Assembly (NCBI RefSeq): GCF_014678725.1
Contig: NZ_CP061497.1
Span: 2,372,001 to 2,436,000 of the forward strand
Source: Thermomonas sp. XSG
GTDB taxonomy: Bacteria; Pseudomonadota; Gammaproteobacteria; Xanthomonadales; Xanthomonadaceae
Reading direction: 5' to 3'
DNA: 64,000 nucleotides
The notes beneath the pieces were generated by a model that was given only the letters and a program-made list of their open reading frames with translations, made no database searches and had not been told where the DNA came from. The position numbers and the translations under genes are program-made. This document shows, piece after piece, positions 39,135 to 48,717 of the stretch; within the stretch, counting starts at the first letter, position 1, and each line of letters starts with the position of its first letter.

Positions 39135-40574
39135 TCAGGCGCGCGCTTCGGAGGTGTCGGGCGTCAGCAGCGGTTGATCCACCGGCCTGTCGGCGCTGCG
39201 ATAGGTCTGCCAGACGTTCCAGGCCATCAGCAGCATGCCGCCCAGCACCAGCAGGCCACCGAACAGACGGCCGAGGTAGTAGGGATAGGTGGCATTGAGC
39301 GATTCGACGAAGGTGTAGGTCAGGGTGCCGTCGTCGTTGGTGGCGCGCCACATCAGGCCCTGCATGATGCCCGCGATCCACATCGAGGCGATGTAGAACA
39401 CGACGCCCAGCGTATGCACCCAGAAGTGGGTGTCGATCAGCTTGGTCGAATACATCTGGTCGCGGCCCAGCAGCTTCGGCAGCAGCGCGTAGATCGAGCC
39501 GATCGAGATCATCGCCACCCAGCCCAGCGCGCCGGCGTGGACGTGTCCCACCGTCCAGTCGGTGTAGTGCGACAGCGAGTTGACCGTCTTGATCGACATC
39601 ATCGGGCCCTCGAAGGTCGCGATCATGTAGAAGCTCAGGGCGACGATCAGGAACTTGAGGATGGGATCGGTGCGCAGCTTGTGCCAGACGCCCGAGAGCG
39701 TGAGGATGCCGTTGATCGCGCCGCCCCAGCTGGGGGCCAGCAGGATCAGCGAGAACACCATGCCCACCGACTGCACCCAGTCGGGCAGGGCGGTGTAGTG
39801 CAGGTGGTGCGGGCCGGCCCACATGTAGACCGCGATCAGCGCCCAGAAATGCACGATGGACAGCCGGTAGGAGTAGATCGGGCGACCGGCCTGCTTCGGC
39901 ACGTAGTAGTACATCATCCCGAGGAAGCCGGCAGTCAGCAGGAAGCCGACCGCGTTGTGGCCGTACCACCACTGCACCATCGCGTCGACCGCGCCGGAGT
40001 AGGCCGAGTACGACTTCATCGCCCCCGCCGGCATCGCGATGTTGTTGACGATATGCAGCAGGGCGATGGCGATGATGTACGCGCCGTAGAACCAGTTGGC
40101 GACGTAGATGTGCTTGACCTTGCGCTTTGCGATCGTGCCGAAGAACAGCACCGCGTAGGCCACCCAGACCACCGTGATCAGCAGGTCGATGGGCCACTCC
40201 AGCTCGGCGTATTCCTTGCCCTGGGTGTAGCCCAGAGGCAGGGAGACGGCCGCGGCCACGATGACGGCCTGCCAGCCCCAGAACACGAATGCCGCCAGCT
40301 TGTCGCTGAGCAGGCGGACATGGCAGGTGCGCTGCACCACGTGCAGGCTGGTCGCGAACAGGGCGGAGCCACCGAACGCGAAGATCACGGCGTTGGTGTG
40401 CAGCGGGCGCAGGCGGCCGTAGCCGAGCCACGGAATGCCTTCGCCCAGGGTGGGCCAGTAGAGCTGGGCGGCGATGATGACGCCGACCAGCATGCCGACG
40501 ATGCCCCAGAGCACCGTGGCTACGGCGAACTGGCGCACCACCTTGTCGTTGTAGGTGCCGCTGATGGCTTGCAT
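39135..40574 (-). CDS. ccoN: cbb3 cytochrome oxidase catalytic subunit I
   Basis: 479 aa from ATG 40572-40574, chosen for the CCGGAG ribosome site and for the normal length; the open frame upstream is not CcoN-like. Twelve membrane spans. His ligands for heme b, heme b3 and CuB are visible in '[15 protein letters not shown]', '[11 protein letters not shown]', '[13 protein letters not shown]' and '[16 protein letters not shown]'. High-affinity oxygen reduction coupled to proton pumping. An FNR-type box lies 55 bp upstream, and the divergent gene encodes the FNR protein. Confidence 0.97.
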   Translation of the reverse strand: MQAISGTYNDKVVRQFAVATVLWGIVGMLVGVIIAAQLYWPTLGEGIPWLGYGRLRPLHTNAVIFAFGGSALFATSLHVVQRTCHVRLLSDKLAAFVFWGWQAVIVAAAVSLPLGYTQGKEYAELEWPIDLLITVVWVAYAVLFFGTIAKRKVKHIYVANWFYGAYIIAIALLHIVNNIAMPAGAMKSYSAYSGAVDAMVQWWYGHNAVGFLLTAGFLGMMYYYVPKQAGRPIYSYRLSIVHFWALIAVYMWAGPHHLHYTALPDWVQSVGMVFSLILLAPSWGGAINGILTLSGVWHKLRTDPILKFLIVALSFYMIATFEGPMMSIKTVNSLSHYTDWTVGHVHAGALGWVAMISIGSIYALLPKLLGRDQMYSTKLIDTHFWVHTLGVVFYIASMWIAGIMQGLMWRATNDDGTLTYTFVESLNATYPYYLGRLFGGLLVLGGMLLMAWNVWQTYRSADRPVDQPLLTPDTSEARA

Positions 40575-40628
40575 GCGGGTCTCCGGAGTGAACATGGAAC
40601 ATGCTAGACAAGCCTCGAGGATCGGGGC

Positions 40629-40642
40629 TTGACCTAGGTCAA
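40629..40642 (-). promoter_or_regulatory. FNR/ANR box of ccoN
   Basis: TTGACCTAGGTCAA, a perfect palindrome differing from TTGAT-N4-ATCAA by one base in each half. Its centre at 40635.5 puts a class II start at about 40594, 20 nt before the ccoN ATG. ATGCTA at 40601-40606 (TAGCAT on the minus strand) is a fair -10. It also lies 112 bp before fnr and might affect that gene. Confidence 0.8.
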
Positions 40643-40753
40643 ATTGACGGGGTCTATCGCGGTCGAGGCGGGCGGCGAAAGCCGGGCAACCGAGGGCGGG
40701 ATCAGGGATAATTGTAGCCCGAGCCTTCCCGATTTGCAGGCAATTACAGAGCC

Positions 40754-41524
40754 ATGAGCGACCCGATTCCGCTGAACCTGGCACGGCTGCGGCGCACCTG
40801 CGCAGAGTGCTCGCTGCAGATGCTGTGCCTGCCCGCCGGCGTGGACGCGGACGATCTGGGCAGGCTGGACACGGTGGTGCAGCGGCGCAAGCCGCTGGCG
40901 AAGGGTGAAAGCCTGTACCGGGCCGGCGATGCGCTGCGGGCGGTGTTCGTGGCCAGCGAGGGCAGCTTCAAGACGGTGGTGGTGAACCCGGCCGGCGAGG
41001 AGCACGTGCTCGGCTTCCACCTGCCCGGCGAGCTGTTCGGGCTGGACGGCATCGGGAGTGGCCAGCACCGCTGCGAGGCGGTGGCGTTGAGCGATGCTCG
41101 CGTTTGCGAGCTGCCGTTTTCGCAGCTGGCGACGATCGCCACCAAGCTGCCCAGCCTGCAACAGCAGTTGTTGCGCGTGATCGGTCAGAGCGCGGACCGC
41201 GACCATGACCACGTCGATGTGCTGTCGCGGCGCCAGGCCAGCGAACGCATCGCGCTGTTCGTGCACGGTCTGAGCGAGCGCTACCGGCGCATCGGCCGGC
41301 CGGCCGACGATTTCCAGCTGCCGATGAGCCGCGACGAGATCGCGCGCTATCTGGGGCTGGTGCTGGAGACCGTCAGCCGCGGCTTCAGTCGCCTGCACGA
41401 GGATGGCGTGATCGAGGTGCGCGGCCGGCGGGTGCGCATCCTCGACGAAACGGCGCTGTGCCTGGCCGCCAACGGCGGCAGCGATGGTCTGACCCCGCAG
41501 CCGCGCAAGCGCGACCGCGCCTGA
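40754..41524 (+). CDS. fnr: FNR/ANR-type oxygen-sensing transcription regulator
   Basis: 256 aa. N-terminal Cys16, Cys19 and Cys25 ('[10 protein letters not shown]') and Cys107 ('HRCEAVA') form the four-Cys set of the oxygen-labile 4Fe-4S cluster. A cyclic-nucleotide-type fold follows, then a winged helix-turn-helix with '[32 protein letters not shown]'. The recognition helix 'ETVSR' has the E-x-x-S-R residues that read TTGAT half sites. It is divergent from ccoN and surrounded by genes with matching boxes, so it likely turns on the cbb3 oxidase, nitrite reduction and anaerobic quinone genes when oxygen is low. Confidence 0.93.
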   Translation: MSDPIPLNLARLRRTCAECSLQMLCLPAGVDADDLGRLDTVVQRRKPLAKGESLYRAGDALRAVFVASEGSFKTVVVNPAGEEHVLGFHLPGELFGLDGIGSGQHRCEAVALSDARVCELPFSQLATIATKLPSLQQQLLRVIGQSADRDHDHVDVLSRRQASERIALFVHGLSERYRRIGRPADDFQLPMSRDEIARYLGLVLETVSRGFSRLHEDGVIEVRGRRVRILDETALCLAANGGSDGLTPQPRKRDRA

Positions 41525-41541
41525 CCGGTTCGCGCGGCGTG

Positions 41542-41567
41542 CCCCTGCCGGGCTTGCCCGGCAGGGG
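41542..41567 (+). terminator. Strong hairpin after fnr
   Basis: CCCCTGCCGGGC (41542-41553) and GCCCGGCAGGGG (41556-41567) form a perfect 12-bp stem with a 2-nt loop, 18 nt past the fnr stop. No T-run follows, so termination may be partial. Confidence 0.5.
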
Positions 41568-41588
41568 GGCTTCCGCGAAGCTGCCCGG

Positions 41589-42824
41589 ATGATGGCGGAC
41601 CTGGACATTTTGCGTGGGCTGGCCGTGGCCTTGGGCCTCGGCCTGCTGGTGGGCGTGGAGCGCGAGCGGCGGCGCGACGACGATGGTCACGGCGTGGCCG
41701 GGGTGCGTACGTTCGCGCTGATCGGGCTGGCGGGGGCGATCGCCGAGCGCATCGGCGGCATCGGGATCGCGCTGGGGGGCGCCTTCGTGGTGCTGGCGGC
41801 GCTTGCCGGTTATCGCGCCAGCCGCGGCCGCGACCCGGGCCTGACCACCGAAACCGCAATGCTGCTGGTGTTCCTGCTGGGCGTGCTGGCGATGCGCGAG
41901 CTGGTGCTGGCGGCGGGCCTTGGCGTGGCGGTAACGCTGCTGCTGGCGATGAAGACGCGCGCCCACCACTTCGTCCACCAGGTGCTTACCGACCAGGAAC
42001 TGCACGATGCGCTGCTGCTGGCGGCGGCCGCGACCGTGGTGCTGCCGCTGCTGCCGGATCGCGCCATCGACCCGTGGGAAGTGCTCAATCCGCGCAAGCT
42101 GTGGCTGCTGGCGGTGATCGTGATGGCGATCAGCGCGCTGGGCCATGTGGCCAGGCGGGCATTCGGCGTGCGCGACGGGCTGCTGCTGGCCGGCTTTGCC
42201 GGTGGCTTCGCCTCCAGTTCCGCCACCATCGCCAGCATGGGTGCGCGGGCGCGCAATGAACCCGCGTTGGCCAGTGCCTGCGCCGGTGCCGGGATGATGT
42301 CCAACGTCAGTACCGTGGTGCAGCTGGGCGTGGTGGTGGGGCTGCTGTCGCCGCCGCTGCTGGGCCGGCTGTGGCCGGCCCTGCTGGTCTCCGGGGTGGT
42401 GGTGGCCGCATTCGCCCTTGCTGCCGTCCGCGCTGCGCGTGACGTATCGGGGGATCCTGCGCTTGCGACCGGGCGTGCGTTCGAGCCGAAACAGGCGTTG
42501 CTGTTCGTGGCGATCGTGGCGGTGGTGATGCTGGCCGCGGCCGCGCTGCAGGCATGGTTGGGCAATGCCGCGCTGGGCGCGGTGCTGGCGGTTTCCGGCT
42601 TTGCGGACACCCATTCGGCGGCGGCGTCGGCGGCGCAGCTCCATGCCACCGGTCACATCGAGCCACGGGCGGCGATGTCGGGCATCGCGCTGGCACTGAC
42701 CACCAATTCGATCACCAAGCTGGGCCTAGCCTGGGTCAGCGGCGGCCGCGGCTATGCGCTGCGGCTGCTGCCCGGCATCGTCGCCATGCTGCTGGCGTTC
42801 GTGCTGGCCCTGCGGTTGCTGTGA
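41589..42824 (+). CDS. MgtC/SapB-family membrane protein with DUF4010 domain
   Basis: 411 aa, about twelve predicted membrane spans. The N-terminal third has the MgtC/SapB core 'LRGLAVALGLGLLVGVERER', 'GVRTFALIGLAGAIAERIGG' and 'GLTTETAMLLVFLLGVLA'. The C-terminal part is DUF4010 with 'GFAGGFASSSATIASMGARAR', 'AVSGFADTHSAAASAAQL' and 'ALTTNSITKLGLAWVSGG'. The transported substrate is unknown. Not obviously part of the oxygen-response cluster; it is followed by a terminator shared with the convergent SCO1 gene. Confidence 0.85.
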   Translation: MMADLDILRGLAVALGLGLLVGVERERRRDDDGHGVAGVRTFALIGLAGAIAERIGGIGIALGGAFVVLAALAGYRASRGRDPGLTTETAMLLVFLLGVLAMRELVLAAGLGVAVTLLLAMKTRAHHFVHQVLTDQELHDALLLAAAATVVLPLLPDRAIDPWEVLNPRKLWLLAVIVMAISALGHVARRAFGVRDGLLLAGFAGGFASSSATIASMGARARNEPALASACAGAGMMSNVSTVVQLGVVVGLLSPPLLGRLWPALLVSGVVVAAFALAAVRAARDVSGDPALATGRAFEPKQALLFVAIVAVVMLAAAALQAWLGNAALGAVLAVSGFADTHSAAASAAQLHATGHIEPRAAMSGIALALTTNSITKLGLAWVSGGRGYALRLLPGIVAMLLAFVLALRLL

Positions 42825-42850
42825 AAAAAAGGCGCGGCCCAAGCCGCGCC
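42823..42850 (-). terminator. Rho-independent terminator of the nirK-nirV-SCO1 operon
   Basis: GGCGCGGC (42831-42838), loop CCAA, GCCGCGCC (42843-42850), with a run of seven A on the left (T7 on the minus strand). It stops transcription coming from the SCO1 gene on the minus strand. Confidence 0.85.
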
Positions 42851-42904
42851 CTCTGGTGCATGCACTGCAAGCCCGGCGCACTGCGCTGGACCGTGCGGGC
42901 GAAC

Positions 42905-43504
42905 TCAGCCGCCCACGGCCTTGCGCACGGCGGCGACGAACTCCGGGTCCGGCTGGCTGCCGATCTTCTCGGTGCGGGCGAGGATGCGACCGTTGGCATC
43001 CACCAGGATCAGCATGCTGCTGTGGTTGAACTCGCCGTCGGCCAGCTGGCGATAGCGGATGCCGAGCACCGCGGCCACCGAGCGCACGTCATCCGCCGGC
43101 GGTGCCGCCAGCGTCCAGCGGGCGAGATCCAGCTTGCGCTGGTCAACCACCTTCTTCAGTGCGGGCGGGGTATCGCGGGCCGGATCCATGCTGACCAGCA
43201 GCACACCCAGCCGCTTCTGCTGGTCCGGGCTGAGCTGGCGTTCGACCGCCTTGCCGGATTCGATGATCAACGGGCAGATGTACTGGCAGGAGGTGTAGAA
43301 CATCGACACCAGCCTCGGTTTGCCACGCAGGGTGCGCCAGTCGCGCGTCTGGCCCTGGCTGTCGGTGAGTGGCAGCGGCAGCTGGTAGATCGAATCCCCC
43401 GGCAGCGGTGGCGCGGGCTGGGCGGCGCCGGCCAGACCGGCGAAGCCGAGCAGGAGGGTAGCGGCAATGCCGCGCAACAGATGTTTCATCGGGAGCAGTG
43501 TCAT
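42905..43504 (-). CDS. SCO1/SenC-family thiol protein
   Basis: 199 aa from ATG 43502-43504, which has AGGAG upstream and overlaps the nirV stop; a second Met five codons later lacks a ribosome site. Signal peptide, then a thioredoxin-fold domain with 'SMFYTSCQYICPLIIESGKAV' (CxxxC copper site), 'LVSMDPARDTPPALKK' and the metal-binding His in 'DGEFNHSSMLILVD'. It may supply copper to NirK or reduce its thiols in the periplasm. Third gene of the nirK operon. Confidence 0.92.
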   Translation of the reverse strand: MTLLPMKHLLRGIAATLLLGFAGLAGAAQPAPPLPGDSIYQLPLPLTDSQGQTRDWRTLRGKPRLVSMFYTSCQYICPLIIESGKAVERQLSPDQQKRLGVLLVSMDPARDTPPALKKVVDQRKLDLARWTLAAPPADDVRSVAAVLGIRYRQLADGEFNHSSMLILVDANGRILARTEKIGSQPDPEFVAAVRKAVGG

Positions 43505-44295
43505 GGTGCGCTCCTGGCGCAACGGAATCCCATGTTGGCGGTGGCGTCGCGGCCTTCCAGCGAAGACAGCATCGCCACCCGCATCATCACCGCGTAATTC
43601 TCGCGGTCGTCCATCGACAGCGCGCCAGCGCCGCAGAACTTGCCCTTGTCGGGGTCGCCCTGGGTGCGGTTGTCGCTGTCGACCATCAATGAGGAAGCGT
43701 CCTCGGTCCATTCCCAGACCAGCCCGTGCAGGTCGTGCACGCCGTAGGCGTTTGGCGCCTGCATGCCAACCCTGGGCAGGGCTTCCCGCGACGAGCGCGA
43801 GTACCAGCCGAGGATGCGTTCGCGCCAGGCGGGATCCTGGCGGGCATCGCGGTGGGTTTCATCCGCCGCGGCGGCATATTCCCATTCGTTCCAGGTGGGC
43901 AGGCGCGCGCCCAGCCAGCTGCAATAGGCATCGGCCGCGAACCAGCTGACCCAGACCACCGGGCGATCGGGCAGGGCATTAGGGCCGAGCGTATCCGGCC
44001 CGGCCCAGTGCGAGAGGTAGCGGGCTTCGGCGAAGACGCTCGACACCCGGTCGCGCCGCCACTCCGGATGGCGCTTCAGGAAGGCCTGGAACTCGGCGTT
44101 GGTCACCGGCTTGCGCATCAGCGCGAACGGCTTGATGCGCACGCCGTTCTTGGCGTCCTCGTAGCGCAGTACAGACTTGAACTGGCCGCCCGGCAGCCCG
44201 GCGTACCGCCCTGCCACCACGCCGGCCGCGAGGCCGGCGAGGGGCAGGACGACGAGGCCCAGAACGAGAAGCGGGGCGGTCAGCCGTTTGCGCAT
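43501..44295 (-). CDS. nirV: NirV, formylglycine-generating-enzyme-like protein beside nirK
   Basis: 264 aa from ATG 44293-44295, 4 nt after nirK. N-terminal membrane anchor or signal ('LLVLGLVVLPLAGLAAGVV'), then an FGE-sulfatase (SUMF1) fold: 'FALMRKPVTNAEFQAFLKRHPEW', 'DRPVVWVSWFAADAYCSWLGARLPTWNEWEYAA' (partly quoted) and 'YGVHDLHGLVWEWTEDASS', ending 'TANMGFRCA'. This is the protein type known as NirV in denitrifiers. Its role is not established; a link with NirK maturation or copper has been discussed. The family's Cys for sulfatase activation is not obvious. Confidence 0.9.
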   Translation of the reverse strand: MRKRLTAPLLVLGLVVLPLAGLAAGVVAGRYAGLPGGQFKSVLRYEDAKNGVRIKPFALMRKPVTNAEFQAFLKRHPEWRRDRVSSVFAEARYLSHWAGPDTLGPNALPDRPVVWVSWFAADAYCSWLGARLPTWNEWEYAAAADETHRDARQDPAWRERILGWYSRSSREALPRVGMQAPNAYGVHDLHGLVWEWTEDASSLMVDSDNRTQGDPDKGKFCGAGALSMDDRENYAVMMRVAMLSSLEGRDATANMGFRCARSAP

Positions 44296-44299
44296 GGCC

Positions 44300-45826
44300 T
44301 TAGTGACCGTCCGAGGCGTTGGCCGGCTTGGCGGCGCGGGCGGCGGCGGCTTCGGCCTTGCTGACCTGGCCACCCGGGTTGCCCCAGCTGTTCAGCACGT
44401 AGGTCGCGATGTTGGCCACTTCGTCATCGGTCAGCTGGCTCATCGGCGGCATGTTGGAGTTGTAGTCCTTGCCGTTGACCTTCACCGGGCCGACCAGGCC
44501 ATGCAGGATGATCTCCGGCAGGCGCTTCGGATTGGCCTTGATGTAGTCCGAACCGGCCAGCGGCGGGAACACGCCCTCCATGCCCTTGCCGTCGGCGCCG
44601 TGGCAGGTGGAGCAGGTGCCGGCGAACACCACCTTGCCGGCCGCGATCTGCTCTTCCTTGGTCAGCGTGCCGGCCTTGGCGGAGGCAGCGGCCACCGATA
44701 CCGGTGCGCGGCTGGTGCCGGCGACCTGGTCGCCCAGGTAGACCGCGTCCACTTCCTTGCCGGAGTAGATGTCCTTGCGCTCCTTGCCTTCGGCCTGGAG
44801 GATCGCCAGCGCACCCTTGTTGAAGGCGCGGAAGATGCTGTGGTCGACCAGCACGTAGCTGCCGGGCACTTCCATGTGGAAGTCCATCATCGCCGCACCG
44901 CCGGCCGGGATCAGCGTGGTCTGCACGTTCTCCTGGTAGCGGGTGCCACCTTCGTACCAGACTTTGTCGAAGATCTCGCCGATGACGTGGAAGCTGGACA
45001 CCAGGTTGGGGCCGCCGTTGCCGACGTACAGGCGAACCTTTTCGCCGGTCTTGGCCTTGAGCGCCTTGTCGCCGGTCATCGAGCCTTCCATGCCGTTGAA
45101 CAGCACGTAGGTCGGGTTCTCGTCGATGGCCTTCTCCATGTTGAAGCCCTGGTGGCCCTTCTCGCGGTACTTGCCGGTGGTGTAGAAGTCGCCCTGCATC
45201 ACGTAGTACTCGCGATCCACCGGCGGCAGGCCTTCCGGCGGCTCGACCAGGATCAGGCCGTACATGCCGTTGGCGATGTGCATGCCCACCGGCGCGGTGG
45301 CGCAGTGGTAGACGTACAGGCCGGCGTTGAGCGCCTTGAAGCTGAAGCGGCTGACGTGGCCGGGCGCGGTGAAGCTGGCGGCAGCGCCGCCACCCGGGCC
45401 GGTCACGCCGTGCAGGTCGATGTTGTGGGGCATCTTGCTGTCGGGCATGTTGCGCAGGTGGAATTCCACCGTGTCGCCCTGGCGCACGCGGATGAAGCTG
45501 CCCGGCACCGTGCCGCCGAAGGTCCAGAAGGTGTAGGTCACGCCTTCGGAAATCTCCATGTCCTTCTCGATCACGTCGAGCGAGACGATCACCTTGGCGG
45601 GCTGGCTGCGGCCGGTTGCCGGCGGCACCAGCGGCGGCGAGGTGAGCACGGCCTGGATCGGCTCGCCCACCGGCGGGCCGAAATCGCCCTTGGCGGAGCC
45701 GCCGGTGTCTTCCTTGTGGACCGCACCGTTGGCGGCCGGGTTCGGCTGCTCGATGCGGCAGGCTGACAGGCCCAGAGTGGCCGCGACGGCCAAAGCCAGG
45801 GTGGCATACCGGACTGCGGGTTTCAT
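44300..45826 (-). CDS. nirK: Copper nitrite reductase with C-terminal cytochrome c domain
   Basis: 508 aa from ATG 45824-45826. Starts as a lipoprotein or secreted protein ('[11 protein letters not shown]'). Cupredoxin domains: '[16 protein letters not shown]' (type 2 His and Asp), '[21 protein letters not shown]' (type 1 His, Cys, His and Met), '[12 protein letters not shown]' and '[17 protein letters not shown]' (further type 2 His residues). Residues about 420-500 form a cytochrome c domain with '[14 protein letters not shown]' and axial Met in 'MPPMSQLTD'. It reduces nitrite to nitric oxide in the periplasm; the fused heme domain is an internal electron donor. FNR box upstream. Confidence 0.96.
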   Translation of the reverse strand: MKPAVRYATLALAVAATLGLSACRIEQPNPAANGAVHKEDTGGSAKGDFGPPVGEPIQAVLTSPPLVPPATGRSQPAKVIVSLDVIEKDMEISEGVTYTFWTFGGTVPGSFIRVRQGDTVEFHLRNMPDSKMPHNIDLHGVTGPGGGAAASFTAPGHVSRFSFKALNAGLYVYHCATAPVGMHIANGMYGLILVEPPEGLPPVDREYYVMQGDFYTTGKYREKGHQGFNMEKAIDENPTYVLFNGMEGSMTGDKALKAKTGEKVRLYVGNGGPNLVSSFHVIGEIFDKVWYEGGTRYQENVQTTLIPAGGAAMMDFHMEVPGSYVLVDHSIFRAFNKGALAILQAEGKERKDIYSGKEVDAVYLGDQVAGTSRAPVSVAAASAKAGTLTKEEQIAAGKVVFAGTCSTCHGADGKGMEGVFPPLAGSDYIKANPKRLPEIILHGLVGPVKVNGKDYNSNMPPMSQLTDDEVANIATYVLNSWGNPGGQVSKAEAAAARAAKPANASDGH

Positions 45827-45898
45827 CGTGTGATTACCTTTTTGGAGTGATGTGTCGTTGTTGGCGGCAAGCATCGTTCGTCGGCGGGGTTTTGCATG

Positions 45899-45912
45899 TT
45901 GATCCAGGTCAA
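45899..45912 (-). promoter_or_regulatory. FNR-type box of nirK
   Basis: TTGATCCAGGTCAA, one mismatch to TTGAT-N4-ATCAA. Centre 45905.5 gives a class II start near 45864 and a 38-nt leader to the nirK ATG. It may be recognised by the FNR protein of this window or by a Dnr-type NO sensor. Confidence 0.75.
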
Positions 45913-45948
45913 ACCCGGCAGGCCGCCGGGCGGCGGCGACGCTGTCGC

Positions 45949-45962
45949 TTGATCTGCATCAA
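45949..45962 (+). promoter_or_regulatory. Perfect FNR-type box of the porin operon
   Basis: TTGATCTGCATCAA matches TTGAT-N4-ATCAA at all ten fixed positions. Centre 45955.5 puts the start near 45997, 24 nt before the porin ATG. It is 37 bp from the nirK box, so two divergent operons share this control region. Confidence 0.8.
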
Positions 45963-46020
45963 CATGCGGGCCCTGCGGAGCGCAGAACCTTGCGCCACGC
46001 ATCCAAAACCGGCACCCCCG

Positions 46021-47238
46021 ATGGCGAACCATACACGAGTGATTTCCATTCTTGTCATCACATTGGCCGCGGGCTTCCCGCTGCATGCAGCCGAGCCACC
46101 GAAGGCCGCACTGGAGTGGGATCTGCGCCTGCGCCACGAGCAGGTTGACGACGCCGGTTTCGGCCGCGACGCCGCTGCGACCACTGCACGCCTGCGTGCC
46201 GGCCTGCGGTTGGCGCCGGCGGCTGGCTGGACCGTCCTTCTCGAGGGCGAAGGCGTGGCCGGTGCCGGCAACTACAACAGTGGCGCCAACGGCAAGAGCG
46301 CATTCCCGACCGTGCTGGATCCGACCGGTGCCGAACTCAACCAGGCCTGGGTCGGCTGGAAGGGCGCGCAGGGCGGCGTTACCGTCGGCCGCCAGCGCGT
46401 CGCGCTGGACAACCAGCGCTGGGTGGGCGCGGTGGGCTGGCGGCAGAACGAACAGACCTTCGACGCGCTGGGCGCGCAGTGGAAGCCGCGCGTCGACCTG
46501 GGCGTGCAGTACTACTGGCTGGACCGGGTGCATCGGGTGGCTGGCGACAAGGCGATCAACCGGCTGGCGCGCGAGCGCGATCTCGACAGCCATCTGCTGA
46601 ATCTCGCGTGGAAGCACGGCGCGCAGCAGCTGGTCGGTTATGCCTACCTGCACGACGACCGCGACGTCGCCTCCGCTTCCACCGCCACCTATGGCTTGCG
46701 TTGGACCGGTGCCGCCGGGCAGGGCGGACAGGGCTTCGGCTGGACTGCGGAATACGCGCGGCAGACGGATCATGCGCGCAATCCGGCCGATTTCGGTCTC
46801 GACTACTGGCTGCTGGAACCCAGCTGGACGCAGGGCAGGACCACGCTGCGCGCCGGCTGGGAGCGTCTCGGCGGCAATGGCGCGGTCGCCGTGCAGTCCC
46901 CGTTGGCCACGCTGCATGCCTTCAACGGATGGGACGACCAGTTCGGCACCACTCCGGCGAAGGGTCTGGAAGATCGCTACCTCGGCGCCGGCGGCAAGTT
47001 CGGCCGCGGCCGTCTCGACGGCAAGCTGGCTTGGGCGCTGGCATGGCACGACTACCGGGCCGATATCGGCGGCCTGCGCTACGGCAGCGAGTGGAACGCG
47101 TCGCTGGGCTTTCCCCTGCCGGGCGGCCTGAGCGGGCTGGTGAAGCTGGCCGACTACCGCGCCGACGGCTTCTCGCGCGACAACCGCAAACTCTGGTTGC
47201 AGGTGGAGTGGCGCGGCGCGCGGACGCTGGCGCCATGA
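46021..47238 (+). CDS. Outer-membrane porin, alginate-export-like
   Basis: 405 aa; signal peptide 'ISILVITLAAGFPLHAAEPP', then alternating amphipathic strands through the whole length. The family feel comes from 'LEWDLRLRHEQVDD', 'AELNQAWVGWKGAQGGVTVGRQRVALDNQRWVGAVGWRQNEQTFDA' (pattern G.. V.. GRQ.i..dn.RfvG.v.WRqneqtfDa), typical of alginate_exp porins. C-terminal strand ends 'KLWLQVEWRGAR'. A matching porin class occurs in other denitrifier clusters. It may pass nitrite, nitrate or other anions. First gene of the operon behind the perfect FNR box. Confidence 0.82.
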   Translation: MANHTRVISILVITLAAGFPLHAAEPPKAALEWDLRLRHEQVDDAGFGRDAAATTARLRAGLRLAPAAGWTVLLEGEGVAGAGNYNSGANGKSAFPTVLDPTGAELNQAWVGWKGAQGGVTVGRQRVALDNQRWVGAVGWRQNEQTFDALGAQWKPRVDLGVQYYWLDRVHRVAGDKAINRLARERDLDSHLLNLAWKHGAQQLVGYAYLHDDRDVASASTATYGLRWTGAAGQGGQGFGWTAEYARQTDHARNPADFGLDYWLLEPSWTQGRTTLRAGWERLGGNGAVAVQSPLATLHAFNGWDDQFGTTPAKGLEDRYLGAGGKFGRGRLDGKLAWALAWHDYRADIGGLRYGSEWNASLGFPLPGGLSGLVKLADYRADGFSRDNRKLWLQVEWRGARTLAP

Positions 47239-47453
47239 AGAAGCTGGATCTGCGCGCGCTGCCGGCACCGGAGCCGCTGATGCAGGCATTGGCCGCGGCC
47301 GATGCCCTGCAGCCGGGGCAGGCACTGGAAGTGCTGACGCCGCTGCTGCCCGCGCCGCTGCTGGAAGCGTTGGAGGCGCGCGGCCTGCACTGGCGCAGCG
47401 AGCCGTGCGCGGACCACGGCACCTGGGTGGCGATCCTGCGGCCCGCCGCCTGA
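47235..47453 (+). CDS. Small DUF2249-type protein
   Basis: 72 aa, starting inside the porin stop (ATGA). Sequence 'LDLRALPAPEPLMQALAAADAL' with 'LEVLTPLLPAPLLEALEARGLHWRS' resembles DUF2249, a TusA-like small domain often present in denitrification and nitrate gene clusters. Unlike TusA it lacks the Cys of the CPxP motif (here 'LPAP'), but a later Cys ('EPCADH') is present. Function unknown; a role in sulfur relay or redox sensing is speculation. Confidence 0.75.
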   Translation: MKKLDLRALPAPEPLMQALAAADALQPGQALEVLTPLLPAPLLEALEARGLHWRSEPCADHGTWVAILRPAA

Positions 47454-47463
47454 TGCCGGTGCG

Positions 47464-48717
47464 ATGACCAGGCTGGCGATGCAGCAGGCGCCGACGCCGG
47501 CCACGCCGCGGCGGTTCCTGCTGTCGGCCTCGCTGTGGGGCGCGCTGGCCGGGCTCCTGCTGGCGTTCGATGGCGGTGCCGCGCTGGCATCGCGCTGGGG
47601 CGGTGCCACGCTGGCGCTGGTGCATGCGCTGGCGCTGGGCGTGCTGGGCAATGCCATGTTCGGCAGCCTGCTGCAGTTCCTGCCGGTGGCCGCCGGTGCA
47701 CGCGTGCGCGGCGGGCGCCCCGCGGCGTGGCTGCTGCATGCGCTTCTCAACGCAGGCGCGCTGCTGCTGGTGCTGGCGCTGCGCCAGCCGGCGCTGCTGC
47801 CGCCGCACTGGGGCGGCCTGCTGCTGGTGGCTGCGTTCCTCCTGCTGGCGGCGTTGGTGCTACCAGGGCTGGTCGGTGCTGCAGGGCAGGTGCTGCTGCG
47901 CTGGGGAATCGGCTGTGCGATTGCCGGTGGGCTGGTGGCGGCGCTGCTCGGGCTGTCGCTGGCATTGGCGGTTGCCGGCGTCTGGCGAGTGCCGCTGCTG
48001 CCGCTGACCGATGCGCACGCCGGCTGGGGTGTGCTGGGCTGGGTGCTGGCACTGCTGGTAGCGGTGGCGCGGGTGGTGATGCCGATGTTCCAGGGCGTGG
48101 CCGCGATGCCAGCGCGCTTGCAGGCGGGTTGGCAGTTGGCGCTGTACGCGCTGCTGCTGGCGGCGCTGGCGATCGCGCTGCGCGGCGCGTCGGTGCCGGC
48201 CCTGCGGATGGGCGCGGGGCTGCTGGTGTTGGCCGTCGCGCTCGGTGGCCTGCTGGTGCAGTTGCGCGCACCGAAACTGCGGCGTGCGCCGCTGACGTAT
48301 TTCTGGATGGCGGGCTTCGTCGCGCTGGCCGCGGCGGCCTGCGCGCTGCTGGCGGGCGGCGAGGACAATCTGCTGCTGGCGGGCGTGCTGGCGCTGGCGA
48401 TTGGACTGCCGCTGCTGGTGACCGGCATGCAGCTGGAAATTTCCGCCTTCCTCGGCTGGATCGACCTGCAGCGGGACTGCGGGCGCGGGGTGCGCCTGCC
48501 GGGCGTGCAGCTGCTGTTGCCGGCGCGCGACAAAGTCATCGTGCTGGCGCTGCATGGGCTGTCCGCCATGGCGCTGTTGGCCGCCACGGCGCATCCTGCG
48601 CTGGCGCGGCTGGCCGGCGTCGCGCTGCTGCTGGCGCATGCGGCGGGCTTCGCCGCGCTGTGCGGGGTCGACTGGCGCCGCATCCGTTTCATCCGCGGTC
48701 TGAAGGAGCAGGGATGA
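47464..48717 (+). CDS. Multi-pass membrane protein of the anaerobic cluster (unknown)
   Basis: 417 aa with about twelve membrane spans. A central 'LALVHALALGVLGNAMFGSLLQFLPV' (partly quoted) recalls the conserved 'H..tiG.lgn.i.g.l..l' motif of NnrS and related heme-copper-type proteins, including the His. Later spans are rich in Leu and Ala with a few conserved-looking polar sites ('PLTDAHAGWGVLGWVL', 'TGMQLEISAFLGWIDLQ'). It follows the DUF2249 gene by 10 nt and its stop overlaps the DGC gene start. Possibly an NnrS relative or an electron-transfer protein; I would not name it. Confidence 0.7.
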   Translation: MTRLAMQQAPTPATPRRFLLSASLWGALAGLLLAFDGGAALASRWGGATLALVHALALGVLGNAMFGSLLQFLPVAAGARVRGGRPAAWLLHALLNAGALLLVLALRQPALLPPHWGGLLLVAAFLLLAALVLPGLVGAAGQVLLRWGIGCAIAGGLVAALLGLSLALAVAGVWRVPLLPLTDAHAGWGVLGWVLALLVAVARVVMPMFQGVAAMPARLQAGWQLALYALLLAALAIALRGASVPALRMGAGLLVLAVALGGLLVQLRAPKLRRAPLTYFWMAGFVALAAAACALLAGGEDNLLLAGVLALAIGLPLLVTGMQLEISAFLGWIDLQRDCGRGVRLPGVQLLLPARDKVIVLALHGLSAMALLAATAHPALARLAGVALLLAHAAGFAALCGVDWRRIRFIRGLKEQG

